DNA of 64,000 bases from Apostichopus japonicus. Lineage: Eukaryota > Echinodermata > Holothuroidea > Aspidochirotida > Stichopodidae. The stretch covers positions 5,311,001 through 5,375,000 of the forward strand of contig NC_092578.1 in the NCBI RefSeq assembly GCF_037975245.1, written 5' to 3'. Position numbers and translations under genes: made by a program. The notes under the pieces were generated by a model, which ran no database searches, was not told where the DNA came from, and was given only the letters and a program-made list of their open reading frames with translations. Of the stretch, positions 38,501 through 50,703 are shown one piece after another. Numbering within the stretch: the stretch's first letter is position 1; each line of letters begins with the position of its first letter.

Positions 38501-39024
38501 AATTTTCATAAGGATTTAACTCGTCAACTCGACAAAACTATGCAAATGTTGTCGTTTTGAACAAACACGAAGAAGTCTGCCACTTAATTGCTTACATGTC
38601 CACTCGATCGGAACCACCGTATGCATTTGAATGTTGTCGTTCGGACATTTTCCACATAAATATATTGGCATATACGAGAGGCGCATCCAATTTTTCTTCA
38701 TAAGAAGTAAAGCGTTGACTATAGGCTAACTTTAAGTTTTATCAAATATGTTGAAACAGAATCCACCGAATACAAAAACAACCGTTACAATAGCCCGAAC
38801 GGGTGGTAATTCCCCCAAATTTTTAGGTTTTATTAATTTATTATATTTTTTACCCAATGTCAGAACCATTATGAAGACTCAATCGACTGGGAAAGGAATG
38901 CAGGAACAATTGTTTCGAAGTAGCCGTTGGCATACTTGAAATTATTGGAAATTCACTCAGCTTATTGAACTAAAGGTGTAAACAATGGGCACGTTAAATT
39001 TCGCAACAACTAATTAACTGATTG
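35502..39024. repeat. 1.58-kb tandem repeat, two full copies and one partial
   Basis: The anchor GAGGCGCATC occurs at 35511, 37101 and 38678, giving spacings of 1590 and 1577. Copy 1 is about 35502-37091, copy 2 37092-38668, and copy 3 breaks off near 39024. Each full unit carries G/C homopolymer runs and a hairpin. It starts about 290 bp upstream of the start codon of the giant gene and has no conserved long ORF. Confidence 0.9.
37972..38063. repeat. Hairpin in the 1.58-kb unit
   Basis: Arms 37972-37995 and 38040-38063 are 24-bp inverted repeats (TAAAAGTAAGTTGGCCTGAC...), with a loop carrying GATCCTATAGCAGGATC, itself a smaller palindrome. A diverged equivalent sits at about 36395-36485 in copy 1. 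Confidence 0.85.
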
Positions 39025-39797
39025 CATCTGCACCCGGCGGCGTACGTCGCCAGTTTCGATTGGGTGTATAGCGGCTTCGAAACCGAATAGCTCTTTTGAA
39101 ACCCCAATGCATAGGCTGACCGAGCAACCTTTTGAAAAATACTCCAACAACACCGGCAATTTGTTTTATCATAAAGCTGTTGCATTTATAAAAAAATATA
39201 TATATTTAAAAAACTGTTGCATTTATAAAAAATTAAAAAAAAAAAAAAACTGTTTCTCAGAGCTCTAGTGGCGATCCAGGGGCAAAGCCATCGAAGCTGC
39301 AGCAATGTTAAGCATTTCTTGTTCTCTGGCAGCGAGTTTAAGGGTCACCAGGATTGCTTCCAAATATGCTATAAATTCAGATAATGGTCACCCATGATCA
39401 AATTTCAACAAGCAGTTTACTGTCCACTTTATAACGTAACTTTACATTGCGACATTGAATGGTCCTTATTAACACATTCCTGAATATCTGTGAATAAAAG
39501 TAGAAGAATCAGAAACTCTAGGCAAGTATGCTGTTGTAAAATTCTAGCAATTCTTAGCGTGCTAAAAGTTTAGGGCCAATGCTGATAAACTTTTTAGCAC
39601 AAAAATACATGATAGAAACAGAAATTCAATCTCTCTGGAATTAAAGTTCAAAGCCGCTGTGGATTTTCTTCCCCTTGATTTTTGCTTTATTACACTTACG
39701 TTCATCGGTGTAAGACCACGCGGAATTTGGCTACGATTTTGAGATGGCCCGGCATCGATTTGAGACCAGCTTTGATTTTCATTGCGGCGACGGGGAG

Positions 39798-39806
39798 GGG
39801 CGGGTA
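39798..39806. repeat. Left 9-bp target-site duplication
   Basis: GGGCGGGTA, identical to 40821-40829. Confidence 0.9.
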
Positions 39807-40820
39807 GCGAATATTTTTTTCCCAAACTGAACTGACACTGAAATTATTTCCTCGATTCTGATTGGTTATCAGCGAGCACGTGATATACTTTAGTTTTCAA
39901 CATGGATCCTCCATAATCTGTCGATATCAGTATGATCAACACAATCAAATTCAAGATATTCACATTAGCAACTTTGCAGAACTTTTGGTAGGTATATTTG
40001 AACGAAAGTATACAGTGAAGCAACTATTCCCAACTACTGCGCCCATTATAGGCAGTCCTCGATCGTTTGTTTACTCGCTTGACTCCGCTCTACACAGCAC
40101 ATACATGTAATGTAACCTACTGTACTGTGTATAGTATACAACACAATAAAACACACGTATTTGTAATTGTATACATAATGTAGCCGATGTACATATGTAC
40201 CGTGGTGTTTGTGTACATTCGGGGTTGCGATACTTTTAGTTTTATAATCATAAATTCAAAATGCATTCAGTCAATGAATCATGATAGGCCTAGTCGAATA
40301 TGTAGTGGCCATGAAGACGCGCGAGCGAGTGTGTGTCAGCCATTGAGTGTACACAAACATGGCATTTGACGATATGTCTGTGTCTTTTGACTTGTTAACT
40401 AGTTGTATATAGCTTATAACCTATACGTACGTAACCACATATGTTTACCTGCACAATCAGAAGTTCTTATACATGGTGACATAGTAGGCCTGCATTAACC
40501 GTATATACGTATTCGTACTAGTTCGAGATCTCAAATTCACTAATATAGGCCCTACCGCCCTTACAGTAGCTCTTGATAACTGGAAGCCTCACATTGTATC
40601 TACATGTAGGCACACTTAGGCCTACATACTTTAACTTAGCCTGTATATGGCGTGACACGTATTTTTGACATGATGCGGCCCATGATGATTGGTATGATCA
40701 ACACTAACAGTGTCACATACATTCATTCATAAACGCCGACTACCATTCCGGTATTGATCAGCCAATCAGAATCGAGGAAATAATTTCAGTGTCAGTTCAG
40801 TTTGGGAAAAAAATATTCGC
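39807..40820. mobile_element. Non-autonomous DNA transposon, 59-bp perfect TIRs, 9-bp TSD
   Basis: Ends 39807-39865 and 40762-40820 are exact inverted repeats starting GCGAATATTTTTTTCCCA. The flanks 39798-39806 and 40821-40829 are both GGGCGGGTA. The element is 1,014 bp. The TIR start resembles that of the element at 5149-6057 (GCGAA..TT..TTTCCCA), so they belong to one group. The interior has no transposase. Perfect ends suggest recent insertion. Confidence 0.92.
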
Positions 40821-40829
40821 GGGCGGGTA
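40821..40829. repeat. Right 9-bp target-site duplication
   Basis: GGGCGGGTA, identical to 39798-39806. Confidence 0.9.
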
Positions 40830-41019
40830 CCACAATGCATCCACCTGTCGCCTGTATGTACGCCCCTGGCTGGGTCGTATCGAGAAAACCCGTTTTACTT
40901 CGTTGTCGTTCAGTTCATTTCGCTTCAACGATCATTTGCATTTGTAGTTTAGTTACTATGTTGCTTAATTACAATATAACCAACGGATCAAAGAGATCAC
41001 TATACCATGCAGCTGTCTG

Positions 41020-41070
<51 letters not shown>

Positions 41071-43105
41071 GCTACCTATTATATCGTTAAGTAAGCTACC
41101 CTGTCATGCACAGTCTATCATTGCAACACATTCACATGGTATATATAATTTTTGGATTTCCAATAGGCTACTTCCCCCTTTGAAAATATATGCAGTCAGT
41201 CACTAAATATTGCAAAGTGTCATATTAAAGGTTCATTGGTGACATCCAGATAATCATTATACAAATTTATACGAACATCACAAACAAGCGGTTGCAACTT
41301 TCTGCTTACCCCCCCCCCCCACACCCCCTCTCCATTTTACATCATAAACCAATGGAGTCTGTGTTATGCAATATGTCAAGACTTCAACAATTAAAAGAGA
41401 CCAGTCCTGTCCTGTCCTGTCTTGATCTGTGTTTGAATATGGCCTACGACGGAACATTCCTCCATCAACATGTTTGGTTCGTCTAGGAATACTCTCCTTT
41501 GCGTTGCTATGCCTTGTTTCTTTAAATTGTATTAATAAATGTACTCCGTTGTGATTGAATGGCAGAAATAAACGAGACGAAACGAAAAATGTAAAGAGAA
41601 GGCTCCATAATTTCTTTCACTAAAATGTAAAATATGTTTCGCTATAACCGATTGTTTCGCTCGAAGTTCCCCAAAGCTCCTCCATTCGAATGGTTCAGGA
41701 TTGAATGAGATTTAATGTTGGCAAGTTACAAACCCAGCCGGTTGAACAATGACGGAGAACAAAAAAGAAAAAAAAAATGGAAAACGTGAAAGAAAACCAA
41801 AGAATGAATAAGTGTAAGAAATCAGAATATTCAAGTTGTCTCTTCTTATTTCTTTGTCTCAACAACTGTATATAACATTTATATATAACTGGAATATTAA
41901 CGTTAATCCTTTACAGTGATACATTTAATTACTTATTGTGCCTTGCAGCTTGGTGATTTACTTCTGGTGAACATTTATGCCTTTCTTCTTCGTCTTCTGA
42001 AGACTACGGAATGTTACTCAAAATGAGATTACAATTTAGCAACCTCAAACAAAACTAGATATATTTACCAAATGAATATAAGTGAACAAGCACTCAAATG
42101 TCACCACTATGTGCCTAAACTTTCTGAAAGCTCTTTAGATTTAATCGTCATACCCTTCCGGAAGTACCGACAGAGTTATTCCCCGATATCAGTTAAGGAT
42201 CGTTTAAATTTGAGAATGTGACGGTGAAGATGAATACTTCGAGAGTGGGGAGGGGTGGTGGGAGGGGGGGCATGGGTTTAGAAGGTTAAGCATGAGTACA
42301 TGTCGATTATTCGACTTTCTAGAATATTCAATGCGACCAATGAAGTTGACCGCTCATTTAATTTAAAATCGAAGCTCAACATTTAGACGCCCAGACTAGC
42401 ATGAATGACAAGCAAATAACTCATAATGTGAGGGGAAAACATCGTTATTTGAAATGCTGCTTGACTATAATGAAGGTAATGAATGAATTGTTTGTTTTGT
42501 ATGATTTTAGAAATATATGGACTCAATTTTTATCAACATCAACTCAAACAGATATGTCAGCACAAAGGAATCTGTGTTATCGTTAAAGACAGAGCAACTA
42601 GCTATCGTAAAGACTCAAGTTGAAAGTTTCCTAATCGAACGAAAACAGAAAACAGAAATGCATTAGAATAATTTAACAAAACATGTCTTCCAAGTGGTAT
42701 ACCAATTAACGTTGTATTTTTCGTGATTAATTTCAGCCCTCTGTTCTACTTTTTCTTCTCTCTTTTTCAAATATATTTAGTAATTGATTCAAAGAAACAT
42801 ACTTTGGACGGTCCAAGTGAGTTAAGTGTACACCTCGGCTCATGCCAGAGTTGTTCGGCAAACTTGTCACAGCAAAGTTCATCATGGGTAAATTGGGAAA
42901 ACACACTCGCAACAGATTTCGAGTAGGCATATAGTCTGAAGCGGTTCATTAAATCCTTGGCATTTTTGTCATGGACCTAGATTATTAAACGGCAAGATGT
43001 AACATGTCGAACAGAGATGGATGAATCTACCAAATGAATGACCACATTGAGTATAGTGAACTATAATAGTTGTATATCTTGTCCTGTCTCTCAAACTACA
43101 TAACG
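40830..43105. other. Intergenic, microsatellite and homopolymers only
   Basis: A (TA)n tract of about 45 bases lies near 41022-41067, a C10 run near 41311 and a G-rich stretch near 42247-42272. Short ORFs here have no recognisable composition or splice context. No gene is supported. Confidence 0.5.
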
Positions 43106-43249
43106 TCAGTCCATCTTTAGTGTGCGTGACAATGCTTTCAGTCTCTGCATCAGTTGTTGCTTCTGCTGAAGTAAGTTTTCTTCCAATGCCTTTGCTTCTG
43201 AAAGAAGTTTGTCGACACGATTTGGGCAAAAATTCTCAAATTCTTCACT
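43106..43249 (-). CDS. TEX12: TEX12-like exon 4 with stop
   Basis: Encodes SEEFENFCPNRVDKLLSEAK, ALEENLLQQKQQLMQRLKAL and SRTLKMD then TGA. This is the segment that most resembles TEX12. Confidence 0.6.
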   Translation of the reverse strand, partial: SEEFENFCPNRVDKLLSEAKALEENLLQQKQQLMQRLKALSRTLKMD

Positions 43250-46200
43250 CTCCCTGTTTTAGCAAAAAAGATTTTGTTTCAAATTTATTTGTACCAGATG
43301 TGATCAAGTGACATAAGGTTGTTTACAGGGATTTACAGAAAGAGACTTAATTTTAATATTTGTCGCATCAACATGAAGTACTTCATATATTTTCAAACAA
43401 TCCTCGACATTGACGGGCGTTAGGGGAAGAGGATTCAGGGGACAGATGCCCCCACCTTGAGTGGGGGTGGAGGGCTCAGCCTGGGGATTTATTTTAATAT
43501 TCATTGCAACAAAATGTATTCTTCAAGTAAGCTAAATGAAGATATTCTATATGGTCTTAGTCTGTAAAATTAAAGAGTGAAGGAGTAATCAGTGATGATG
43601 CCATGTTAAGTACCTTCCTCTACACGAACTTAATTATCATTAATGAAGTAATCACTGTGAATAACATTATATTTAGTAACAGATGGTGTTCTTATTCCAC
43701 TAAAAAAGAATTTCAAGAATCTTGTTATTATTATGTCACTTTTAAAGCAACTTTTTAACTTTGTTGTCATTTGTACTTTTTCGTTCTCGGAAAGTTGCAT
43801 AAACAGTTGCATAAACATACTAAATCGATGATACTCTAGCAATTATTAGATCATTCACAATTTTTTTTTAAAAAGTCCTATTGAAAACATTTGATATGAC
43901 TTACTTGAAAACATGTATCCACTGAAGGCATCCAGATTTCAAATCGTTACCAGCATCTGTTATTGCCATTGAACATATAGAAATGGGTTTGAATGAATCA
44001 TTTCGTTAAATGTAACTCTTAACTGAAGACCTTCTATTCCCCGTAGACCATACTTTCAGGCGTGTAATTCAGAATTTTATATATCATACTTTTGTCATTT
44101 CATTGAATCGAGAAGCCAAACTTATCAGTATCGTTACTAAACAGTACAGAATTTCAAGATACCCCTGGAACAATCACCAACAGCGAATTTATGTACATGC
44201 CCCTATTCCATTTTGTTGTCCTTTGTATACATTCTTAAGTGCAATTAGGAGGCAGAATTGCTATTGCTCTAAGACATAAAAGAGTCCCATCAGAATACAA
44301 TCATTGAATTAACATAGTGTGATGTATTACTCATATTCAGAAACAATATTATCTAATCTGACTAAACCACTGTATGTACCTTGTCACCTGTTACCTTTGT
44401 CTTAATGGTTTGCCCACAGGGTCAACTCCTGACCCCTCTAGACTCCTGCTAAGTCTGATTATCTATCATGCGTTATACTCTCTTACATGGGCGGGATTAC
44501 GGGGGGGCAAGAGGGGGCATTTGCCCCCCCACTTTTTCCCAGACCTTAGTTGTTTTTTTTTTGTCGTTTTTGCAGACAAATGTGCACAACCCTAATCGAA
44601 ATTATTCCCCCACAACAGCTCTATCAAAATAGGCCTATTTGATTCAAATCTAAGTCGAATTTGTGATTAACATAGTAGCATGAAGCATGCAGAATAACTG
44701 GAGCTAGAGCTAGCTCATGGTTCGCAGCACAGGTTACGAATCCTGGAGCTAACAAACTAGCGATTCAATTCTGCATGTGATGAATCCGCGGAATGTGCTA
44801 CAGTGCTAGCTTCAGGAATTGATTTGAGATTGAGATTTGAATTGAGAAACGATTTACGAAAGCCAAATTTGCATATTGGGTATATCAATAATTAAATTCA
44901 ATATACTGACACATGACATCCCCCCCCCCCCCCGTATCATTCAACAATATGCAATGGCAATGCCGATGTAATTTCTTTACTGCTCGAAATCCTGGAATGA
45001 TGCATGCAAATCGAATAATGTAAATTACAAATTGGCACTAACACAGCAACACATTAAATACATTGTTACAGTATACAGAACTCGGCAGTTTCGGTAGGGC
45101 CGATAAAATAATGTGTGGCTTCGAGTTCCGTTTTCGGATCTATTCTCGATGATGAATGAAACACTTACGTTTGGTTTTGCATAAAAGTGGGGGGGGGGGT
45201 GAAGGTATGTTCAGCCCCCAATATTTGCCAAGTGCTCCAAGAAGTGGGGACCGCGGGAAGAATTTCGAAGTGGGTGCTGAACATATTCTTGATCGGTCCA
45301 ATGCACAATACACTAATAATTTTAGGGGGAAAGAACTGTCTAGATGTGATTTATTGTTACCAGAGGTGTCATATTTGCTGATCTAGGATTTCCTTTTTGC
45401 TTAAATTTCGACGCTCCTTGCCAACCGATGATGGCGCTCCGCTTAGATAGTGACGTATAACAAAAGTTGTACATCACCATCTGACCATATGTTATACTAT
45501 CAATCCTCTTCAAATATTTAAATGATAATTAACTATCTGGATACAATTGCAGACATGAGATCCATATTTCAAGGATGGGTACATGCAGCTTAGAGCACTC
45601 GGGAAGTGCCGTTTCCGGCCATCTGGAGGGTTTGTAAAGCCAAAAAATTTCTTGTACGCTCCGCGCCGACGGATGGTGGCGCTCCGCTTAGATAGTCTTG
45701 ATGGCAGGTTTGCCCCCCCACATTCACAACTCAAATCCCGCCCCTGCTCTCTTATAAATTTACCATCATTATATATAAGTAGTCTAGATCTGGATGCTGT
45801 GGAAGAAAGACATTAAAACAGCACAAACCTTCTACCATTTGTCTGTGTCTCCAATTTAATATTTGCGTGCAACATCACACATAGTACTTTGCGTTTATAC
45901 TGCACATTATGCTGCAACTTATTACTTAGACACAGCAGTCACTTTTCAATGGTTCATAAACGCTCAGAGAAGTTGATATAATCTTCAAGTTGAGCACGAA
46001 AAAGTTTCAAAGCTATGAAAACAGTTTCTTCAAGTACTGGTATTCAAGCATGATGCTAAGATCTATTTCTCTTACCTTTTAACACTGATTCAAGCATAAC
46101 TTCAGATTGGTCTGGTCTCATCCTGCACAGAGATTTCTTTGCAACGACGTTGTCGCCGCTGATAGATGTGTCCATTCTTTTCAGTTCCAGATTAGCTCTG

Positions 46201-46880
46201 GAGGAGCTGTATGGTATCTTGAAATCTCCAGAGGGGCCTAATTCCATTAATGTTCTGTGATCCTGTTTGTAATGATCCAATCATAGCTTAACAAAAGACG
46301 GAACTGATTGGCTGTAAGGGTTTGTATCAAATCATATTTCGACTGGATGGAATTAAGAATAATGATAACTTTGTAACCCATATATGCTCTCCTGACAGTC
46401 AAAATTATATGATAAAGTTAAAAGTGATATGTTATAGTCTACATTAAAGTTTTGGTGCTCTATTTTCCAGATCATTTTCTCTACTGATGTTGTTGGTTAC
46501 TCACATCGTCAGTACTGCAATGGGTAACAAGTGTCTAGTGATACATAGTTGGTATAAAAATTAGATTACTTTTACAAAAGCAAACGTTACAATTTGCAAA
46601 GATCGCCCATTGGGAGAATTCAGACTTAAAATATTAACACCTTTAAGGTTATTGCATTGAATCTGTAGCTTGGTGCACTTTCAGTTAATCCTCTAGTAGC
46701 AAGATCGACTTAGTAATATGTCATGAAATATCCTATTGTGTATACTTTGGGGGAAGTACTAACCATGGTAGACTCTGTTGACATTTGCTCTGATAGTTGA
46801 GATTCAGTGATGGTACGGTTAGCAGTTTCATTATTCAGTTGCACCCTCTCGGAGCTGGTTTTCTTATCCATGTCAAGCAT
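43106..46880 (-). CDS. TEX12: TEX12-like synaptonemal complex central-element protein
   Basis: Four exons in phase: 46764-46880, 46076-46262, 43777-43835 and 43106-43249, 507 bases, 168 residues. The N-terminal 100 residues are polar and Ser/Thr/Asn-rich, probably disordered. The last 65 or so form a heptad coiled coil: VMLESVLKEYHRFSMFMQLF, then NRVDKLLSEAKALEENLLQQ and a QRLKALSRTL end. From memory this matches the human TEX12 C-terminus in spacing and pattern (hydrophobic-Asp-x-Leu-hydrophobic-x-Glu-Ala-x-Ala-hydrophobic-Glu-x-x-Leu-hydrophobic-Gln-x-(Lys/Arg)). TEX12 pairs with SYCE2 in the central element of the meiotic synaptonemal complex; human TEX12 is about 123 residues, so this N-terminus is longer. 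The third exon's donor (GTACAA) and the fourth exon's acceptor (GGGAG) are weak. Other coiled-coil proteins remain possible. Confidence 0.6.
43777..43835 (-). CDS. TEX12: TEX12-like exon 3
   Basis: Encodes EYHRFSMFMQLFMQLSENEK, which continues the coiled-coil heptad. It is the least certain exon: acceptor GCTAG lacks a strong pyrimidine tract and donor GTACAA is weak. It was chosen because phase and heptad register agree on both sides. Confidence 0.45.
44478..44485. repeat. Left 8-bp target-site duplication
   Basis: CTCTCTTA, repeated at 45747-45754. Confidence 0.9.
44486..45746. mobile_element. hAT-like non-autonomous element with perfect 8-bp TSD
   Basis: The ends are CATGGGCGGGATTA (44486) and, inverted, CAGGGGCGGGATTT (45746), close to hAT termini (CAGGGGCGG). 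The flanks 44478-44485 and 45747-45754 are both CTCTCTTA, a perfect 8-base duplication as hAT elements make. The 1,261-bp interior contains G/C runs and two related copies (near 45408-45452 and 45653-45702) of a block ending GGCGCTCCGCTTAGATAGT. No transposase. It is inserted in intron 2 of the TEX12-like gene. Confidence 0.92.
45747..45754. repeat. Right 8-bp target-site duplication
   Basis: CTCTCTTA, repeated at 44478-44485. Confidence 0.9.
46076..46262 (-). CDS. TEX12: TEX12-like exon 2
   Basis: Encodes DHRTLMELGPSGDFKIPYSS, then KKSLCRMRPDQSEVMLESVL. Acceptor ACAAACAG, donor GTAAGA; phase 0 in, phase 1 out. This exon is well supported as coding, apart from the identity question. Confidence 0.65.
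46764..46880 (-). CDS. TEX12: TEX12-like exon 1 (coding part)
   Basis: The ATG at 46880 gives MLDMDKKTSSERVQLNNETA and more; the second Met (46871) is an alternative start. The exon begins at 46887 after a GTAACAG acceptor, so a further 5' untranslated exon lies upstream. Donor GTTAGT, phase 0. Confidence 0.6.
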
Positions 46881-46887
46881 AAGTGCT

Positions 46888-49800
46888 CTGTTACTTCAAA
46901 TGCTACATGGAAGGAAACAAAATGAGAGACATCACTCATGACATACAATCAATGAATGGGTGACAGGTTGAACATTTACTTTTGAATTAAAAATGAGCCC
47001 TAAGTTTACCATAATCCAAATGTTCATTCCTAAACTGTGGCATCAGACACCTATGCTGAAATCATAACGTGTTGGTGATGTTACTCTAGAACATACATGA
47101 TATTGGGAAATGTAATTTTTTTTACTAAAAGCGGGCTGTAAACATTGTTTGCATCATAATGGGCCAATATTAAACCATGTGACAAACTTTTACCTATCAG
47201 GCTCATTCAAACGGTTAACAACTAACTGATAAGGCAGTCACATGGCTTATCCTAACTTTACTTTTTTGGTCAACAAATAGCCCAGCCTATGTTGCCAAAT
47301 CTATGTGCATTGACTATGTCTATTGAATATTTTCTTTTCTGAATTCTAACTGCTGAATTGGGCCTAGCCTAGGCAAATCATAGTACCATTACGTAGTCTA
47401 GTACTAGTAAACTGTAGTATAGCCCAGCTAGTGCAAGGAATCTTAGTGTTAGGCTAATTTGCTTTGTTGTCCTTTTCCAACATCGTATTTTGATAGATTT
47501 TTACCGATTCACTGTTATTTCGACCGACGACAAAATCGCTGTTTTGCATTATTACTAGAACCAAGTTGTATTGTACATTCCGGTCCCTATGCTACTGCAG
47601 TGTATGACTATTACTACTACTAGTGAGGTCTACCATCCGTTTTAACTTCAAAATCTTATCTTACTGTGAATGTGATGGTTGGTCAAACGTTAGGCCTAAC
47701 GTTAGGCTAAGCTAGGCCTAGTAATTGAACAACAATGTTCGCTCGTCTGTGCCCAAGCAACCACAACAAGAATGTCTTAATATTGAATATCGAACTGGTC
47801 TACCTGAATGAATAGCGTAAGTGTTGTACAGTCTAACTTTAGTCTACGTTACTGTAATCAAATATACTCGAACGTTTTTACTTGCAGTTACTACTAATAC
47901 AGCAGGATTCCGTGGATACAAGTTTCGTCTGATCTGAACGTTGGGGCAATGCACCCAGCGCAGCGCAGGTACAGGTACGTAGGCATTTTCAACGTATATG
48001 GAAGGCCAGAAGAACATTGTGACATAAATTATGTAGCTCGAATCCGGGCACATTCCATTTACTTTCGGATGGGACAAGCATGGACTCAATATATATTTTC
48101 TAGTCGGATTGCGCTCACAATATTAGACGAGAGACTCAAACATGCCCTGGGTCTCCGAACATTACAAATTAATTTGCGTCCTCACACTAACATTTACAAC
48201 AATTTCATGATCGCATTATCCATCGAAACAGTGATTATATCTGTTGGTTTTTAATAGAAGATCACAGATACCAGTGATACTGACATTTTGGTTTATCCCA
48301 AGTCATACCACATGCTCTGTAGAATCAACCAAACCAAATCAATGAGAATATTTTTACATGGTCTCATAGACAAAGATTTTTCGGGGACGAAACGGGGACG
48401 GCAGTGTAATCTGCTCCTCACTGCGAAGGCTTTCTTCATAAGCCATATACTTATCATAATGCGAGGTTTCCATGAACAAGTTAACGCTGATTAAGTGATT
48501 AATTGTGGTCTTAAATAGTAAACTCGTACATCGCACTAGTATTTGTATGTTTGGATCGTTAATATTTACACGGCTCTGTATTGGCCACTGGGAGCATGGG
48601 AACACGTGGCCTCTCCGATCTCATCCCCTCAATTTTTCTTCCAGATGACTTACACATTAAAACGATTTAATTTGATATCTGTCTGTTTTGTTGTTTTTTC
48701 GTTATGTTTCGATATCATGGTACTCAGTTTGACTTTGATGCCACTATTGTTTGTACATGCTGCGGTTGAGTTTATACAGCGCAACTTAAGTTCTCACGCA
48801 ACAACGACAACTTGTTATACTTTTGGCGTTCCATACGTAATAACTTTCATCACTATCGTTCAAAGATCCTTGGCCAAATCTTACCTAGGCAAGAGATGGG
48901 ATTCCTAGGCTCTGTGGTACTTTATATAACATTTTTTACTACCAGAATTATGGCTGTTTGTGATGTAACATAACAGCCCCGTAACTTTTTAAGAAATTCG
49001 TAAAGGCCAAGGCTAGTCCTGGATATGCATAGCCCTAACTTGTTATTCCTTGAGGCTTGACCCTATACAGTAATATTTTTTCTAGTCAAGTCTAAGCCTA
49101 ACGTTAGGCGAGAGTATGGTCGAAATTGATCGTGTTATCATTCATGATGAATCCATTAAGGGTTTGATAATATATTAGAATATATACCAGTGTTTGCACA
49201 AGGTGACCATAGTATTTTATGTGACTTGTGAGACAAACTTTAAGGCTTCACAACATGTGAGCATTACATTATTCCCTGTGTTATTGTATAGGCCTGCATG
49301 TAAAAATAATATTATAATAAACATCAGAAAGTTACAACTTACATTTATCATGGGGGTCATCATATTTGGAACAAAATAAAAGGTAAGATCAACAGTCGTG
49401 ACAGCCCTGTGACCAAATTTGGCCAGTGGAATTTAAATTTGAAGATGACATTTAATGTAGCAATTCTGGTGGCGGCTTTCATTCACCGTTTGATTTCAAT
49501 GTTGGATGAAAATTAAATATTCCTCTGAAAGAGGCAAAGTGCTTCGCTATCCGTAATCAATAATCATGCTCCTCAGTGGATCTCTGAGAGATAATGCCTG
49601 AATAAATGAAATAAAATGATAGTTAGGCTATAGCCTACAGGGACTCAATCACTGAAGTCATTCACTCCCCTGGAGTCTTCAATTGTACTAAACAACTGCA
49701 GCTTGATTTTGCACTTAAAGGTTTGCTGTATAGACCCAACTATAGCAGGCTATCATGGAAAAGTTTCTTGAGCTTATGTCATCGACCTGCCTTGGTCGTA

Positions 49801-50350
49801 AAATGACCTCTTTTACCAACTTAGTCTGCAACGCCTGCCACATCTTTTTTTCTTGTATGAGAGTCTGTGCGAACGCTGTATGATTAACTACACTGTAGAC
49901 ATGAACATATTTCCACACAGTGTTTACACAAAGAGCCTAATGGTGTTAAGAAGCTATGCAGGCGAATTGAGGTCGATTTACGACAGTGGCAGTTCGATTA
50001 CATAATCACAAAACTTTCCTAGCTATAGCAGGCTATAATTGTAGCCAATAAAGCAGAGCTTTAAGCTAATCGATGACTATAGGCATAACAACCTTGATTA
50101 TTAAAAACCACTGCTATGAGTCAACACTGCATTTATAACACAATTTTACTTTATTTTTTATTTTGGGAGAATCAGCACAATTTAACTTAATAGGAAATTG
50201 CAAGATTTTCACTGCCTTGACACCTTACAGGGGGTCAATAAAAACAATGGACTAATATCGAATTTCAGTTAGGAACGGACTCAGGAGCCAATCACAGATC
50301 TAGCTGTGTATGAAGTAGCACTCTGAATACTTAGCATACATGTACTTTAA
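46888..50350. other. Divergent intergenic region between TEX12-like and METTL6
   Basis: Both genes point away from this region and both need untranslated first exons that should lie here; I cannot place them. Repeats of GCCTAACGTTAGGC type occur near 47690-47715, 49090 and 58860. Short ORFs (for example 48543-48908, hydrophobic) have no support as genes. Confidence 0.5.
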
Positions 50351-50703
50351 AGGCATTGAAGACTCTCCCCAAACCGCGTACCGCGCTCTGAAAAAGTTAA
50401 CTTTCCGTTGCTTGCAAATGACGTTTTCTTGTCGCTACAAAATGCAGACAGTAATGAAACGTGATACCTTGTTATCTTTTGTCTAGACCTGAGATGCCCA
50501 TCGCCGCTATATGTACACTGTGTTGTGGATATTGACCTTAGCTGTATGTATTGACTGTACACTAGTGTCTAATAACCGACGGTAGCAAGCTGTGTGTGTA
50601 TTTTCTGGGACCGATGGTGGTGTCTAACACTTCTGTTACACCTCATTCGAAACTAGGTCAGATTAGCATCAGACGTTTCTTTGTGCGCAAGTCTTCACAC
50701 CCT
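50351..50703. mobile_element. TTAA-type MITE, copy B (inverted relative to copy A)
   Basis: 353 bp, matching 7587-7949 on the opposite strand over nearly its whole length (e.g. AAAGTTAACTTTCCGTTGCT, AATGCAGACAGTAATGAAAC). TTAA is present at 50347-50350; the right-hand one has decayed to TTTG. It sits about 100 bp upstream of the first METTL6 coding exon's acceptor. Confidence 0.85.

Noticed and set aside
35502-39024. CRISPR array or LTR retrotransposon
   Set aside because: Three 1.58-kb direct copies lack spacers, TG..CA ends, a primer-binding site and any pol ORF between them; this is a eukaryotic tandem duplication.
42723-42926. Plus-strand ORF near 42.8 kb as a small gene
   Set aside because: No splice sites in register, no recognisable composition and overlapping ORFs on the other strand of similar quality.
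48543-48908. 121-codon hydrophobic plus-strand ORF
   Set aside because: It has no splice context, no recognisable motif and lies in repeat-poor AT-rich intergenic DNA; the hydrophobicity follows from T-rich codons.
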